This document shows, piece after piece, positions 22,627 to 33,299 of a stretch of DNA of 64,000 nucleotides. The position numbers were made by a program, and so were the translations under genes. Position 1 is the stretch's first letter. Each line of letters begins with the position of its first letter. The notes beneath the pieces were generated by a model that searched no databases, was not told where the DNA came from, and was given only the letters and a program-made list of their open reading frames with translations. The DNA is from Malaya genurostris. Lineage: Eukaryota; Arthropoda; Insecta; Diptera; Culicidae. The stretch lies in contig NC_080572.1 of the NCBI RefSeq assembly GCF_030247185.1, positions 300,873,656 through 300,937,655 on the forward strand, given 5' to 3'.

Positions 22627-23003
22627 TAGAGATGGGCAATTCGTTCGTGAACGATTCCAAAGAACTAGTTTAGTTCAGTTGTATAATCTTTTCAAAAGAA
22701 ATGAATTTATTAAAAAAAAGTGTATTAATATCTGTATATTGCGAAACGATCGTAGTCTTGAAATTGAATATATTAGCGATCTCTGATAAAGTGCACAAAA
22801 GTGAAAGATTGCTACTTAAAATAAATGCATTAAAGAGTATTTTTGCGAACGAAATATAATCACTTGCTCTCGTACGGGTTTTGCGAAAATGTTCAAAATT
22901 TCTGACGAAACGAATGAACGTCTCAAGCGAACTAGTTCTTTCGGTAGAATTATCAAGTTCTGAATGGTTTTTTTTTCGAAATGAACTGTTTTGCCCATCT
23001 CTA
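22627..23003. mobile_element. hAT-type MITE with perfect 8-bp TSD (TAGAGATGGGCA ends)
   Basis: Starts tagagatgggcaattcgttc and ends in the inverse tgcccatctcta. It is flanked by GTGCACAT on both sides (22619-22626 and 23004-23011). TAGAGATGGGCA termini with an 8-bp duplication are typical of hAT elements. The 377-bp interior has no intact protein; overlapping 60-113 codon frames are chance. A related end lies at 27191. Confidence 0.9.
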
Positions 23004-23649
23004 GTGCACATGCCCTACTAAGATTCCAACAAACTATTTCATCTTGGGGTTTTCAACGACTTCAGCATTCGAACGATCAAATGAAACATACTCATCCTTA
23101 TACACTTTTTTTATATCATTTATTTTACCCCGGCTTTAACCATTTTCGTCGTTCACCGGGGATTTTAATACACTTATTCACACAATCAATCAATTTAGAA
23201 TTATCTAGTCTTAAAGCGTCTATAGTGAGGTCTCTCATTACGGCGTTTTTTTTTTTTTCGTGAGAATATAAACTATAGTATTCAAATGGGATCGATTCAC
23301 CAGTCCAAAAAAAATCGAATTGAAATAGTTGCATTCTGTTTAAATATTGGCCCCCTTATACACTGTCATCAAAAAAGGCGGAGCAGAAGAGAGTGCAGAA
23401 CGGACTATTCGTTGGTTATTCAGAACTAGTTTAGAAAGTTAATAGAATTGCTGGAATAACTGACTTTTGGACGGAGACCCCTAGTATTATATACCGTTCG
23501 ACTCAGCTCGACAAGATCGGATAATATCAATGTGTGTACACTTTTCAGTAATTTATATAACCGCTTAATTTACTCGGAGATGGCTAAACCGGTTTCCACA
23601 AACCTAGGCTAGTTTGAAAGCTACTATTAGCCAACTCGATTTGTTGTTT

Positions 23650-25075
23650 CAAAAAGTTACTTTCCATATTATGTTTTATTTTTTTCGAAATAGACTATCT
23701 TTTGAAAAGGGCTAAACATTTTTAACCAGTTTTTTTTAAAGAGTTATTGTCGAAAACGATAAGTCCTACAAAACAGTGTAATACTAGTGATTTTACACAA
23801 AATCAGTCAAATTTTTCAATGAAAAATACTTTTAAAAAATCCTTATCCAGTCCTACACTGAAAAAATTGATTTTAAAAATTTGAAATCGATTTACAAAGC
23901 AAAACCACTATTGATTTTGATGAAATTTGGTCCCAAGATAGGACATTGCGAGATGGGCATATTCAAGAAAAAAAGTTTTTCGGACAAAAACTATTTCTTG
24001 TTCAAACTGAATTTTTTTATCCAGTGTAATTTGAAGAAAAAAACTAAACTGAAAGCCATAATCATCCAAGATTCCAATAAACTTAATTTGTGTGAGAAAT
24101 TCACCGAATACCCTTTTGCTAGTAGCCTGATATTAGCAGAAAGTTTGAGTGCTGGATAAGAAAAAGTTTTTTCCCATCAAAACGCCCATCTAACAATATA
24201 AAACCCTAACTAAGCCTTCCATAGAAGGTTCGCAGGGAATCGATGTTGGGACAAAATTGCATTCAAATGAAGAGTGGCGTAATTTGTAATTTACAATTTG
24301 ATTGAAGTCAAGATCGATTTTTGTTCAGTGTAAAATTCGATTAGTATTTTTTCAGTATTTTCATTCGAAAATTCGACTTATTTTGAGATTTTTTTTTGTA
24401 AGATTTGTCATTTTTCAACTCTGATTATTTGCAAAATTTTAGTCCTTTTCATTTTTGGAGAAATAAAGTGGTTTTCTGTGAGAAAGTCTATATGCTGTCA
24501 ACTTCGAGTACGATTTTGCGCAAAATGCTTTTATTCGAAAAAAATGAAATCGATGAAAAAAATCGATTTTCAAAATTTATAATCAAGCTACTAAATAAAA
24601 CACAATTTTCGAATTCAACGAAACTTTGTCCCAAGGTGGGTTATTGTGTTCCCTTCCAATCGTCCATGTACTGTAAGGCAGGCAGTTTAAAAAAAGTGTT
24701 TTTAGCTACAAGCTTGTCTAATGATACTTTTTGCAAATATCAGGCAACCAGTATTCTGTGAGATCAAATTGAGATTCATTGAATTTTTGGATGATGACTT
24801 TTAGTTTAATTTAGTTTTCGATAAAAAGACACCGTAATTTTTTTTATTAAAATAAAAGAAATGTTTATTTTTCGTTAATTGATTCTAATTTTTTAAGTAT
24901 ATTTTTTGGAAAATTTGAATTTGAAAATCACTAGTATAGTACTTTTTTGTAGTCTTTGTCATTTTTCGTCAACTATTTGAAGAAAAAAAAATGATTTAAA
25001 AAAAAAGTTTAGCCCTTTTCAAAAGACAGTCTAGATCAATTTTGGAAAAACAAAGTATGCAATGTGACATTTTAG
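23650..25075. mobile_element. ~1.4-kb AT-rich element with inverted ends
   Basis: The segment 23690-23730 (agactatcttttgaaaaggg followed by ctaaac) is inverted at 25005-25035 (gtttagcccttttcaaaaga followed by cagtct). Weaker similarity extends outwards for perhaps 40 more bases on each side. Inside, 23915-23955 (gaaatttggtcccaagatag) resembles 24620-24655 (gaaactttgtcccaaggtgg), suggesting an internal duplication. A 118-codon frame (24405) has no known domain. Superfamily unknown. Confidence 0.5.
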
Positions 25076-25089
25076 GACAAAGTCTACAT

Positions 25090-25845
25090 GTCCAGAAAAT
25101 TTTATTCAAATCTACCAACTGCGTAAATTATTTAGTGCGAAAGTCGTTATATTTATGTCTTTTATAAAATGAATAATTTTCTACAAACAACGTTATCCAA
25201 AAAATGTTCAAGTAATTTTATACATATTTCTATGTTCTGAGGCCCCCTCCGGAAAAAAATTTCTGGGTACTCGCCTGGATCGATATTTCTCCGCTCAAAC
25301 CACTGCACAATTATCAGTTTTTTTATTTGACTTTTTTCACTGAATCCTAGAGTAATGGTTTGTTCTAAATAGTGTTAAATTTTGTAAAATTACTTAAAAC
25401 TTAAGTTCTATGACTATGTTTGAAATGGTTTTATATATAAAAAATGAACATATTTCGTACTTAATTATTTCAGAAGGTTACAAAAAAAGCAGAGCAAACC
25501 ACTATAGTTTGAAAATGTATGTGAGATTTATAGGCTTTTCAAATTTAAATATTTTCTTACATATAAATAAAAAGAAACTAATAGAAGCTACTGAATAGGT
25601 ATTTAATGAATGCTTACACTTTTCATTGTAACTCAACAAGCTCCGCTCATCCGGTGAACCTATTTTGAAAAGACACCTGAAAAGCAGGATTCACGTCAGA
25701 AACCAGTCCGCACAAAAGGATGAAACGAATCAAACAAAAGTTAAAAATTTTCATTACGTTTCACATTTTTCATTAATTTAGTGTTCTTAAATACATCAAA
25801 AGTTCATCAGCAAAATCGCACTTAAGATGACCACTTGAGCAGGAA
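25090..25845. other. AT-rich sequence without genes
   Basis: The line ggccccctccggaaaaaaat followed by ctgggtactcgcctgg at 25240-25276 resembles a common end of dispersed insect repeats, with a weak relative at 48686. Otherwise no feature was found. Confidence 0.3.
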
Positions 25846-25849
25846 TCGG

Positions 25850-27190
25850 TCCCGAAAAAATGACTCATTTTCGTAAGTTCAGTCAAGAGGCACAGCTCGC
25901 CGGCCGGTGGATTTATCGCAATAATTACCTGAGAATTCGCACTGCGCGTTCAGACGTCATAAAAACAATCACATTCTCCGTCGATTTTCGCTGCACCGAG
26001 CCGTCTTTGCTTGAAATATTTACGAGCCCGGGAACAAAAAAAAAAAGCACAACCGATTTGAGTTCCAAATTACCCGCAGTCCCGGAGTAGGCTGCTCAGT
26101 CCGATCTCACCCAAATTAGCAGTTACTCAAACCCGCAATAATGATCACCATTATTGCTGCTCCATCTTCGAGGAGTAAACAAAAAAAAAGTAGCATAATG
26201 TAAGATCATCATGCGATTTTTTTTGGTGTTTGTAGACCGCAGCCGCTCACTTGTTGCTGCTGACGAGACACATCCGAAAAGCGGTAGGAGCTCAACCATT
26301 CATAGATCTCGACGATCACCGTTTCGGACCCCTTGCGAACACCGACGAAAAAAAAAAAAGAATCATCTGAAAAGCTATTATCGTCGACTTTTATTGCTAA
26401 TTTCACGCGTTATTTTTTTTCTCCTCTTCTTCGTTCCCAATTGCGGGGGTGAAAACGGTCAAACTACCGGTGAGGGGTAAACACTCAATAAAAAGCAATT
26501 ATTTTATGACCCCAAAACCATCCAGTTCAGTGGCGTCGGCTGGTTGTTTTCGTTGTTGGTCTGCACAACCGGACCCAGATCAGCATGCAAAACATTTACA
26601 CACACACACAGAGAGAAAGAGAAAGAGAGACGGGCTGATATGTTGCAACATCATCATTGCCTCTTTCGATTACCGAAGAGCTTTACTTTATTTTTTTCCG
26701 TTTGCCTCTCTCGAAAAATAAAACAATTTTTTTTAATCGAAGCTCTTGATCTGTCGCGACGCTTGGTCGTGGTCCGATCCGATCCGATCCGATCGGTACA
26801 TTGAGCCGGTGTCCCCGGCCGCTAACCTTAACCGAAAGTAGCATGAAGGGGTCACGACTTTGGAGTTGCCGCCATTTGCGGCTGCCGGACCGACCGACAA
26901 GTGGCTTACCATATCGGTAATTGGGAAAAAAGAGGGAAAAAAGCTCTTGAAAAGCTGATAGCCTCCAGGAGTTAATTTGGCTGCTCTTGTTGTGTTCGCC
27001 ATTACCAGTTGGGTATCGAATTTCACCGGGCAGGGTAGACATTTATGACCGGTGGTGGTGGTGGTTTTGAAGGGTGAGGTTGACCGAACAGTACCTGCGT
27101 GAAATTGGGTCTTTGGTAGATTAGTAATTAGGAAGCAATCGGAAATGTTACGCCTTTTTACCTTCGACATTCATCGAATCTGTTGTGATG
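25850..27190. other. GC-richer single-copy island 3
   Basis: Contains a (CA)n-(GA)n compound microsatellite at about 26597-26630, a gatcc x3-4 run at 26776-26794 and a ggt run at 27048-27064. Frames of up to 145 codons on the minus strand (26733-27170) read through these simple repeats and have no domain, so no gene is called. Island-like composition with no transposon motif suggests ancestral, possibly regulatory sequence. Confidence 0.35.
26597..26630. repeat. CA/GA compound microsatellite
   Basis: A perfect (ac)n run passes directly into a gagaaagagaaagagaga tract. Confidence 0.85.
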
Positions 27191-27330
27191 TAGAAATGGG
27201 CAAAACTGTTCATTTCAAAGAACCGGTCAGAACTTAACAGTTCTACCGAAAGAACTAGTTCTCCTGAACCGTTCATACGTTTTTCAGGAATTTTGAACAA
27301 ATGATGCAATGAGAATACAGTATGTGTTCA
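27191..27330 (+). mobile_element. hAT-type MITE fragment (TAGAAATGGGCA end)
   Basis: Starts tagaaatgggcaaaactgtt and aligns for about 130 bp with the reverse complement of the right part of the MITE at 22627-23003: both have ctaccgaaagaactagttc, cgttcat and gaattttgaacaa/gaaattttgaacat. Similarity fades near 27330 and no second terminus is seen. Confidence 0.7.
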
Positions 27331-27389
27331 GTAACAATGAAGATGCTCTTGATTTTACTTCTATTGTTCCTTGTCTAGGATCGTTTTGG

Positions 27390-28505
27390 CAATATTGACA
27401 TGTTGTCAACTGATGGTCGTAGATGACTTACGTTTTACACGGAATAATTGTGTTCTGACGGAGTCAAATAAGAAGGAACCCGATCGGAAGAAAATAGTTA
27501 AAGCATACCTTATTATGCCCTTATCTCCGAATAGCAAAAGAGCTTCAAGGAATAATCGTGAAGTTGAATTGAGAACTAAAATCACTGAACAAAATACTCT
27601 AAATGGTCACCCTCTTGAGCAGAGTAATATCTAGTCGAGGTTTTTTCAATACCAAAACAATAGCACAGTAAAATTAAAAAATATTTGTAATAACAAAACA
27701 CGATTGACAGCTTTGAAAAGTAAATTTTTATTGTTGAACCGTACCAAATAAATGACACAATAAAATGAAACGATGAATAAACATTTGGCTAAGTTTGTGC
27801 ATTTCATAATACGAAACTTTAATGAATATCACAAAAATGGAGTTCTTCTTGCATTTTTTTCTAAATAGACTAAAAACTTATAGAACTTTTCTAGAAGTTA
27901 ACGAAATTTTATAACAATTCATTGAATACGTTGGCGTTACACCTACATAAATTATATTATCTAAAAATTGCGAAATGATAACCAAATAACCATAATTTTG
28001 TCATTTCAATACTAAAATAATACCGGAAAAAGCAACGATAGAAACGATCACTTTGTATTCGGGTTTATAGACTTAATAAAATGCATGAGTAACAACAATA
28101 CACCATTGAGGAAACCTGAGAGGAAATTTGTACAGGTTTTTTTCGATGTAAAAATTTTCTTCCAAGATGACCAATTCCAGAAATGTAATCAGACATACTT
28201 TGTTTAAAGCAAAAATTTTGTACGCGTCTTCAATATGACAAACCGGTTATTTTTCACAAATGGAGCGACCATTTCGACTCCAGAGTGATTTCTAAAGAAG
28301 GCCAGTTTTCTTTTGGATGCAATTTTTTTCGAATTGTAGTTCAGAAACTTTAGAATTAATTTAAAAAAAACACGGTACCGATGCAGAACAAAATACATGA
28401 TAAACTGAAAATAAATGTAAAATTTGTCAAGACATAAAAAATTCACCGTAAAAGTCAAATTGAAAAAAAGTCTCTTTAATTCTTAAAAATAATCCTATTA
28501 TAAAT
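27390..28505 (+). repeat. Composite repeat unit 1
   Basis: Includes gatggtcgtagatgacttac near 27413 and ttgtgttctgacggagtcaa near 27449, counterparts of 28687 and 28712 in unit 2. The block 28085-28505 (gaaacctgagaggaaa to aaaaataatcctattataaatg) matches 28760-29165. The stretch 27490-28080 between these blocks is AT-rich and unassigned. Confidence 0.6.
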
Positions 28506-28511
28506 GTCCCC

Positions 28512-29160
28512 AGTTGCCGGTTGAATGTACAGTGCACTGATTTTACAAGCTAGTTGTCGTATGTTCGAGCCTTGACTTGGAAGAATTGATTCAAGATTGC
28601 TGAAGCTTTTAGAACACTTTCGAAAATACACAATTTTTGGTCGTATATGACTTCTTGCCCAGTTTCTCGCAAGGCTGTCCTTGATGGTCGTAGGTGACTT
28701 GCGTTTAACACGGAATACTTGTGTTCCGACCGAGAGTCACATAGGAAGGTATATGCTTTACAAACGTCGTTGGAGATATCTGAGAAGAAATACTCCCACA
28801 TTTTTTCTGATGTAAAATACTTCTCTGAATTAAGCAGTTCCAAAAATGTTATCCGGCATACTTCGTTTAAAATTGAAATTTTGCCGATGACAAACCGATT
28901 ATTTTTTACTAATGGAGAGACCATGAGGACTCAAAAGTGATTTCTAAAGTGGGACAGTTTTTTTTGGATGCAATTTTTTTATAGGATTGTGGTTCAGAAA
29001 CTATAAAATTAATTTAAAAAACACGGTGTTGATGCAGAACTAAGTACATTATACACTGAAAAGAAATGTAAAATTTTTCAAGAATTAAAAAGTTCACCGA
29101 AAAAGTCAAATTGAAACAAAGTCTCTTTCAATTTTTAAAAATAATCTTATTGTAAATGTC
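28512..29160 (+). repeat. Composite repeat unit 2 with tRNA-like SINE head
   Basis: Begins with a SINE head (28512-28590: tgccggttgaatgtacagtg, then tgttcgagcc). It continues through the 'ggtcgtatatgacttcttgc' and 'gaccgagagtcacata' blocks and ends with the 400-bp tail shared with unit 1. The tail includes gacaaaccg, tgatttctaaag, ttggatgcaat and a catttacaat-like close. A 124-codon minus-strand frame here is a by-product. The unit structure suggests tandem duplication of a composite insertion. Confidence 0.65.
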
Positions 29161-29487
29161 GAGACACAAGTATTCCGTGTAAAACGCAAGTCACCTACGA
29201 CCATCAACGACAGTTTTGCAAGAAACTGGACAAAAAGTCATGTACGACCAAAAATTGTGTATTTTCGCCAACCGGTTGGCGGTTCAATGTATAGTGCACT
29301 GGTCTTACAAGCCGGTTGTCGAATGTTCGAGCCTCGACTTGGAAGAATTGATTCCAGATTTCTGCAGCATTTTGATCACTTCCGAAAATACATAATTTTC
29401 GGTCGTATATGATTTCTTATCCAGTTTCTCGCGAAACTATCGTCGATGGTCGTAGGTGACTTGCGTTTTACACGGAATACTTGTGTC
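29161..29487. repeat. tRNA-like SINE head between ~106-bp inverted repeats
   Basis: The left arm 29161-29267 is the near reverse complement of 29383-29487 (both hold the cgaaaatacacaatttt and gatggtcgtaggtgac blocks, one inverted). A third direct copy is at 28617-28735. The centre, 29268-29382, is a SINE head with gttggcggttcaatgtatag and tgttcgagcctcgac. Inversion of one unit relative to its neighbour, with the SINE head at the hinge, explains the layout. Confidence 0.75.
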
Positions 29488-29509
29488 CCGACCGAGAGCC
29501 ACATAAGAG

Positions 29510-29760
29510 AGTTTAGGCTTAAGAAAGCGCATGCGTAACAAACATATGCCAGTGGAGATATCTGAGAAGAAATTTTTCCACATTTTTTCCGATGTAAAAT
29601 ATTTCTCTGCATTGAGTAATTCCAGAAATGTCATCAAATATAGTTCGGTTAGAAGGAGAGTCTGTGCGTATATGGGACGAAAATATGCACTCAATTTTCT
29701 CCGAGATGTCTGAACCGACTTTAACAAACTTAGGCTCAAATAAAAACCATTCTGGGCCCA
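29510..29760 (+). repeat. Composite repeat unit 3 (partial) grading into 'ccggaagtc'-type sequence
   Basis: Bases 29535-29645 (gtggagatatctgagaagaa ... attccagaaatgtcatc) match 28770-28850 and, more weakly, 28110-28190. From 29660 the text changes to the ctccgagatgtctgaac and ttaacaaacttag phrases of the dispersed repeat. Confidence 0.55.
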
Positions 29761-29944
29761 TTTTGAATATTATTAGGAGTGTATCGAAAATAAGCTATCC
29801 ACAAATTTTTCTTGCAAATTATGATTGAAAAAAACGATATTTTATTCAAACTAAAAATTGAGCCTTTATTGTACGAGGTTAAACTTGAGCATAATGAAAA
29901 TCGGATGAAATTTAAATTATTCCGAATTTTCGAATTTTTTATCA

Positions 29945-30545
29945 AGTTCCGGACAAGTGTTGCATCGCATTTTTTTGGACGCTTGGGCCTAAATTTTTTT
30001 GTACTCTTGCATGTTCCCAGCTGCCTTACCAGTCTTCTAGAAGACCCTTTTCACGATTGCCCAGTAACGTTCGATGGGTCGAAGCTAAGGGCAATTTGGT
30101 GGATTAATATTTTTCTCAACGAAATCTATACCCTTTTCTGCAAGCCAATTGAGAGTGGCTTTGGCACAGTGAGCCGACGCTAAATCCGCCCAAAACAGTG
30201 GAGGTGTACTATGCTTCTTATATAAAGGCAGCAATCTCTTCTGGAGACACTCAGATCGATAAATTTCTGCATTTATATTTCCGGCAGTGTAAAAAATGGT
30301 TGACTTCAAAGCACAGGAACATATTGCTTGCTATATCGGTACCTTTCGACCGAATTTCTCCACTTGAATCGACCACGACCACCTCCTGGTAGCTCATCCA
30401 AAGAATAGTGTTCCCCAAACGTATTAATGATGGTTTCAGCACTGGCATGATGAATTCCAACCCGCTTCGCCAATTTTCTCATAGTAATACCCTTCTCACT
30501 TAGCCATGTGTTCAGAACTTTAATTTTTACTTCCTTTTTCAATAC
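29945..30545 (-). pseudogene. ITmD37E transposase, internally deleted (element 2)
   Basis: The N-terminal helix-turn-helix part (30542 to about 30306: KVLNTWLSEKGITMRKLAKR and GIHHASAETIINTFGEHYSL) is followed almost directly by the C-terminal catalytic part. That part has FWADLASAHC with the second Asp, INPPNCP, then a stop, then LRPIERYW with the Glu. The distance from this Asp to the Glu is 37 residues, the DD37E signature. The middle of the protein, including the first Asp, is deleted, and further stops follow down to about 29945. No clear TIRs were found. This copy is dead. Confidence 0.85.
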
Positions 30546-30599
30546 GCGACATTTTTAAAACGTAGAATTTCAACCGCACAAACAAGTAAACAAACGAAA

Positions 30600-31340
30600 G
30601 TTCCATTGGATAGAATTGAATTTTATCCCGATCCGTATTCCGGTTCCGGAATAAAGAGGTAATATGTGCAAATTTATGAGTAAATCCGCACTCCATTTTC
30701 TCGGAAATTTCTTAACCGAATTTCACAAACTAAGAAGCAAATAAAATGTCTTGAAATTCTTTAAAAAGTAGAAGTTGATGCAGATCCGACTTCCGGTTTT
30801 GCAGTGCTATAAGTGACAATTTTTTGTTGTAATTCCGGAACCGGAAGTCAGGTCCATAACAAATTGAAAGCAATTCTCAATAGTACCCTTCATTTGGGTT
30901 TAAATTTGTTCAGCCATTTTGGAGAAAAGTGAGTGCATATTTCTCTCACACACACGGAGAGACACATTTTGCATACTCGACGAACTAAGTTGAATGGTAC
31001 ATGACACTTGACTCCCAGGGCCTTGGTTCCAAAGTTGGGTTTCAAAGTGATTGCATAACATTTCTTTACGAGAAAGGAAAAAAGGTAACCCACATGTCAG
31101 ACGGAGGGTTAATGTAAAATGTATTTAAAATAATGACTATAAAATTTTTGACCGCATAAGATTATTAGTTTTTCCAATAATGTGAATGAAACCAGAAAAC
31201 TGAATTCTGTATAAATTATTAAGATTAATTTGAAGATTAACTACACAGACGAACATTCATGCACAAAAACACATACGGATTGATAACAAAAGGTACCATC
31301 TCCCTGTTAGGTGGATTAAGCGCGTTTTATGAGTAACCAT
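30600..31340 (+). repeat. 'ccggaagtc' dispersed repeat, array 3
   Basis: Units at 30610-30740, 30765-30800 and 30835-30930 contain gatccg, ccggttccgga, ccggaagtcagg and 'ttcatttgggttt'. The array is followed by the gagaaaggaaaaaaggt tail. The terminal motif ttaggtggattaagcgcgtt at 31301 is the reverse complement of cacctagcag near 46635. Confidence 0.6.
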
Positions 31341-31559
31341 GACTGTTTGGGTATAAAAAAATTTCCTATTTTAATTATTAGTACTTTATGTGTGCAATAT
31401 ATAGGGGAGAGTGGGGCTACTTGAACCATTTTTTTTAATTGATATATCTTTTAAACTATTTGGGGTAAAATATGTTTTACCTACGATTAATCAAAACAAA
31501 CCTTTCTTCTCGATATTCAATGTAATCAATAGATGTAAATTCGCTGTCTCGTTTTTTTT

Positions 31560-31979
31560 TTAATAAAAAATAAATATCAGATTTTTTAGTATAACGTATG
31601 AAATGATTTTGTCTGCCTTTGTTTGTAAATCTGTGGCGATAATACTTATTCCTCGAGTTTTACACTTTCTTGGTTTAGCCTTTGGGAACCCTCGTATGTT
31701 TTCCGGGGATTGTCCTTGTAGAAATCCACACTTATTTAGCATTCTATTGCCTTTTTTGGCACTATGGATGCCAAGGGGATATTGTCAATGTTAGAGAGCA
31801 TGTCAGACTGAATTGAATCAATGATAGCAACAATGTTAGAATTTTCGACGATGTTCTCGGTGCTAAAGCTTCTGTTGGTAAATTTACTTCCTAGAAAGTC
31901 TGATACAGAAAATGTTTGTGGATTGAAAGGAAAAATTCCTGTCTTTTGAAATCCAGATTTTATAAAATTGTAAATTGTA
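31560..31979 (-). pseudogene. pogo/Tigger transposase, C-terminal part
   Basis: Minus-strand reading gives TIYNFIKSGFQKTGIFPFNP, then, after a frameshift near 31740, SPENIRGFPKAKPRKCKTRG. The '(I)xxGF.KTGIFPFN' block and the 'FPKA.PR' tail are hallmarks of pogo-superfamily (Tigger/Jerky-type) transposases, downstream of the catalytic domain. It continues the relic at 32862-33262 once the intervening insertion is removed. Confidence 0.8.
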
Positions 31980-32857
31980 AGGGTAGATGGGATACAACGC
32001 ACCCCCTAGGGAAATGTTGCTATATATTAACTAAACAAAATAAAACGTGAAAGTTTCATGTCTGACTATCTTTCGCCACCATTATTTCTCATATTTACGA
32101 ACAAACACTCGTTGAATGCATTGAAAAATACATGAAATGTCTTATTTTTCGAAACCTACAAAAAATGTCCTTTTAAATATATGCGGGCATGACGCCCGAT
32201 AGTAGCAAATACGAGAAATCTACATTTTATATTACGCGGAGTATCTGAACATAGAGGCAGGATGATCTTAAACAACAGGTGAACATCCGTCAAAACAACG
32301 CAGTAAAACACATGACAAGAATGGGGCAAAATGCACTCTCATAAAGCTTCTTCCTAATATCTAAAAAAAGTTTAAGCATTTTCGTGGAAGAAATATTTAC
32401 CAGATGTAAGGTTGCTTACTATTATTCTTTAAATTGATAACTAATACATAACGTTTGTAAGCCAATTTTTAAGCATTTTGCCCCACACAACTCAAGTCAT
32501 TTTGCCCTCAAAAGCATGGGTACGATAATTTTGAAGATTTATCCATAAAATTTCAAATACATCGTCTGTATTAGAACTAATTTTAGAAAAAACGAAGGAT
32601 TGGAAAGAAGTCTGTTGGTTACATAATCAAAATCATCTTCCTAACTCCAGAAAATTACTATGGAACGAAGACCAAAAATTACATATAACAGAGACATTAT
32701 TGATTTTGGTGATTTTTCCAGACATGATTGAACTATTGCTACCAAAACTTTATAGTAATCTACTGTCATGACAGACTTTCTGTTTCATTAATATTTCTGT
32801 GCAAAAAATTAGCAACTTCTGAGAAAAGCAAGAGGTGCATTTTGCCCATCTTCCCCT
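31980..32857. mobile_element. ~880-bp TIR element inserted in the pogo transposase
   Basis: The left end is agggtagatgggatacaacg followed by cacc. The right end, reverse-complemented, is aggggaagatgggcaaaatg followed by cacc. A TA dinucleotide lies at or next to each end. Internal ggcaaaatg/cattttgcc motifs recur (32335, 32475, 32510). The split is precise: the transposase reads SNH on one side and TIYNFIKSGF on the other. No protein is encoded, so it is non-autonomous. Confidence 0.75.
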
Positions 32858-32861
32858 AAAT

Positions 32862-33262
32862 GGTTGCTGCAAAGATCTGCATGCAGAGAATGGTCGTAAG
32901 CTGTTTTAAATGAACTGTAAATGAAGTTCTGTCTAATGGTTGCATCTTATGAGAAGTGTGTGGTGGTAAAGTTAAAATTGTAATGCCATTTTTCTTTGCT
33001 AAATCCAAAAATCCCAACGTACAGGTGGCCTTCGTGGTTATCGAAATTTAATAATTTCAGATTTGTTTTCAACGCGTTCGAAAATTTATTAAAATGCTTC
33101 AACACCTCTAAAAACTATTCTGCATTCATGCATCCTGTTTTATTTGCAAGGCCGAGTGTTTTCGGCACACTGTTTTTCAACATTTTAGGAATGAAGGTAA
33201 CCCGTGGAAATACCATCGCAGGTGGTAGAAAACCTTCAGCAGCATTGACGAAAGTGGTTCAT
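32862..33262 (-). pseudogene. pogo/Tigger transposase, catalytic middle part
   Basis: Minus-strand reading begins FLPPAMVFPRVTFIPKML, then GLANKTGCMNAE, a stop, FLEVLKHFNKF, LNFDNHEGHL and, after small frameshifts, HKMQPLDRT. These are the consecutive pogo-family blocks 'lPP..vFPRV', 'GWM..E.F..(V)LKHF', 'LDNHESH' (second catalytic Asp) and 'HKMQPLD' (third). All are recognisable in order, but stops and shifts make the copy inactive. The N-terminal third is missing. Confidence 0.85.
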
Positions 33263-33299
33263 GTAACCCCACAAAAAGTGGTTCATGTATCCCCACAAA

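Larger units (their letters stand above)
31404..33297 (-). mobile_element. pogo/Tigger-like element, 5'-deleted, carrying a nested insertion
   Basis: Plus-strand 31404 reads ggggagagtggggctacttg followed by aacca. The inverse type (gtggttcatgtaaccccaca, repeated as gtggttcatgtatccccaca) lies at 33257-33297. These may be the terminal inverted repeats. Between them, on the minus strand, lie the middle and C-terminal thirds of a pogo-type transposase, without the N-terminal DNA-binding region. A TIR-bounded element (31980-32857) interrupts it. Confidence 0.65.

Noticed and set aside
26733..27170. 145-codon minus-strand frame in island 3
   Set aside because: It runs through the gatcc and ggt simple repeats and has no domain or conserved look; an overlapping 119-codon frame exists in another phase.
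31560..33262. Intact pogo-derived domesticated gene
   Set aside because: Stops, frameshifts and an 880-bp insertion break the frame; the N-terminal DNA-binding domain is gone.
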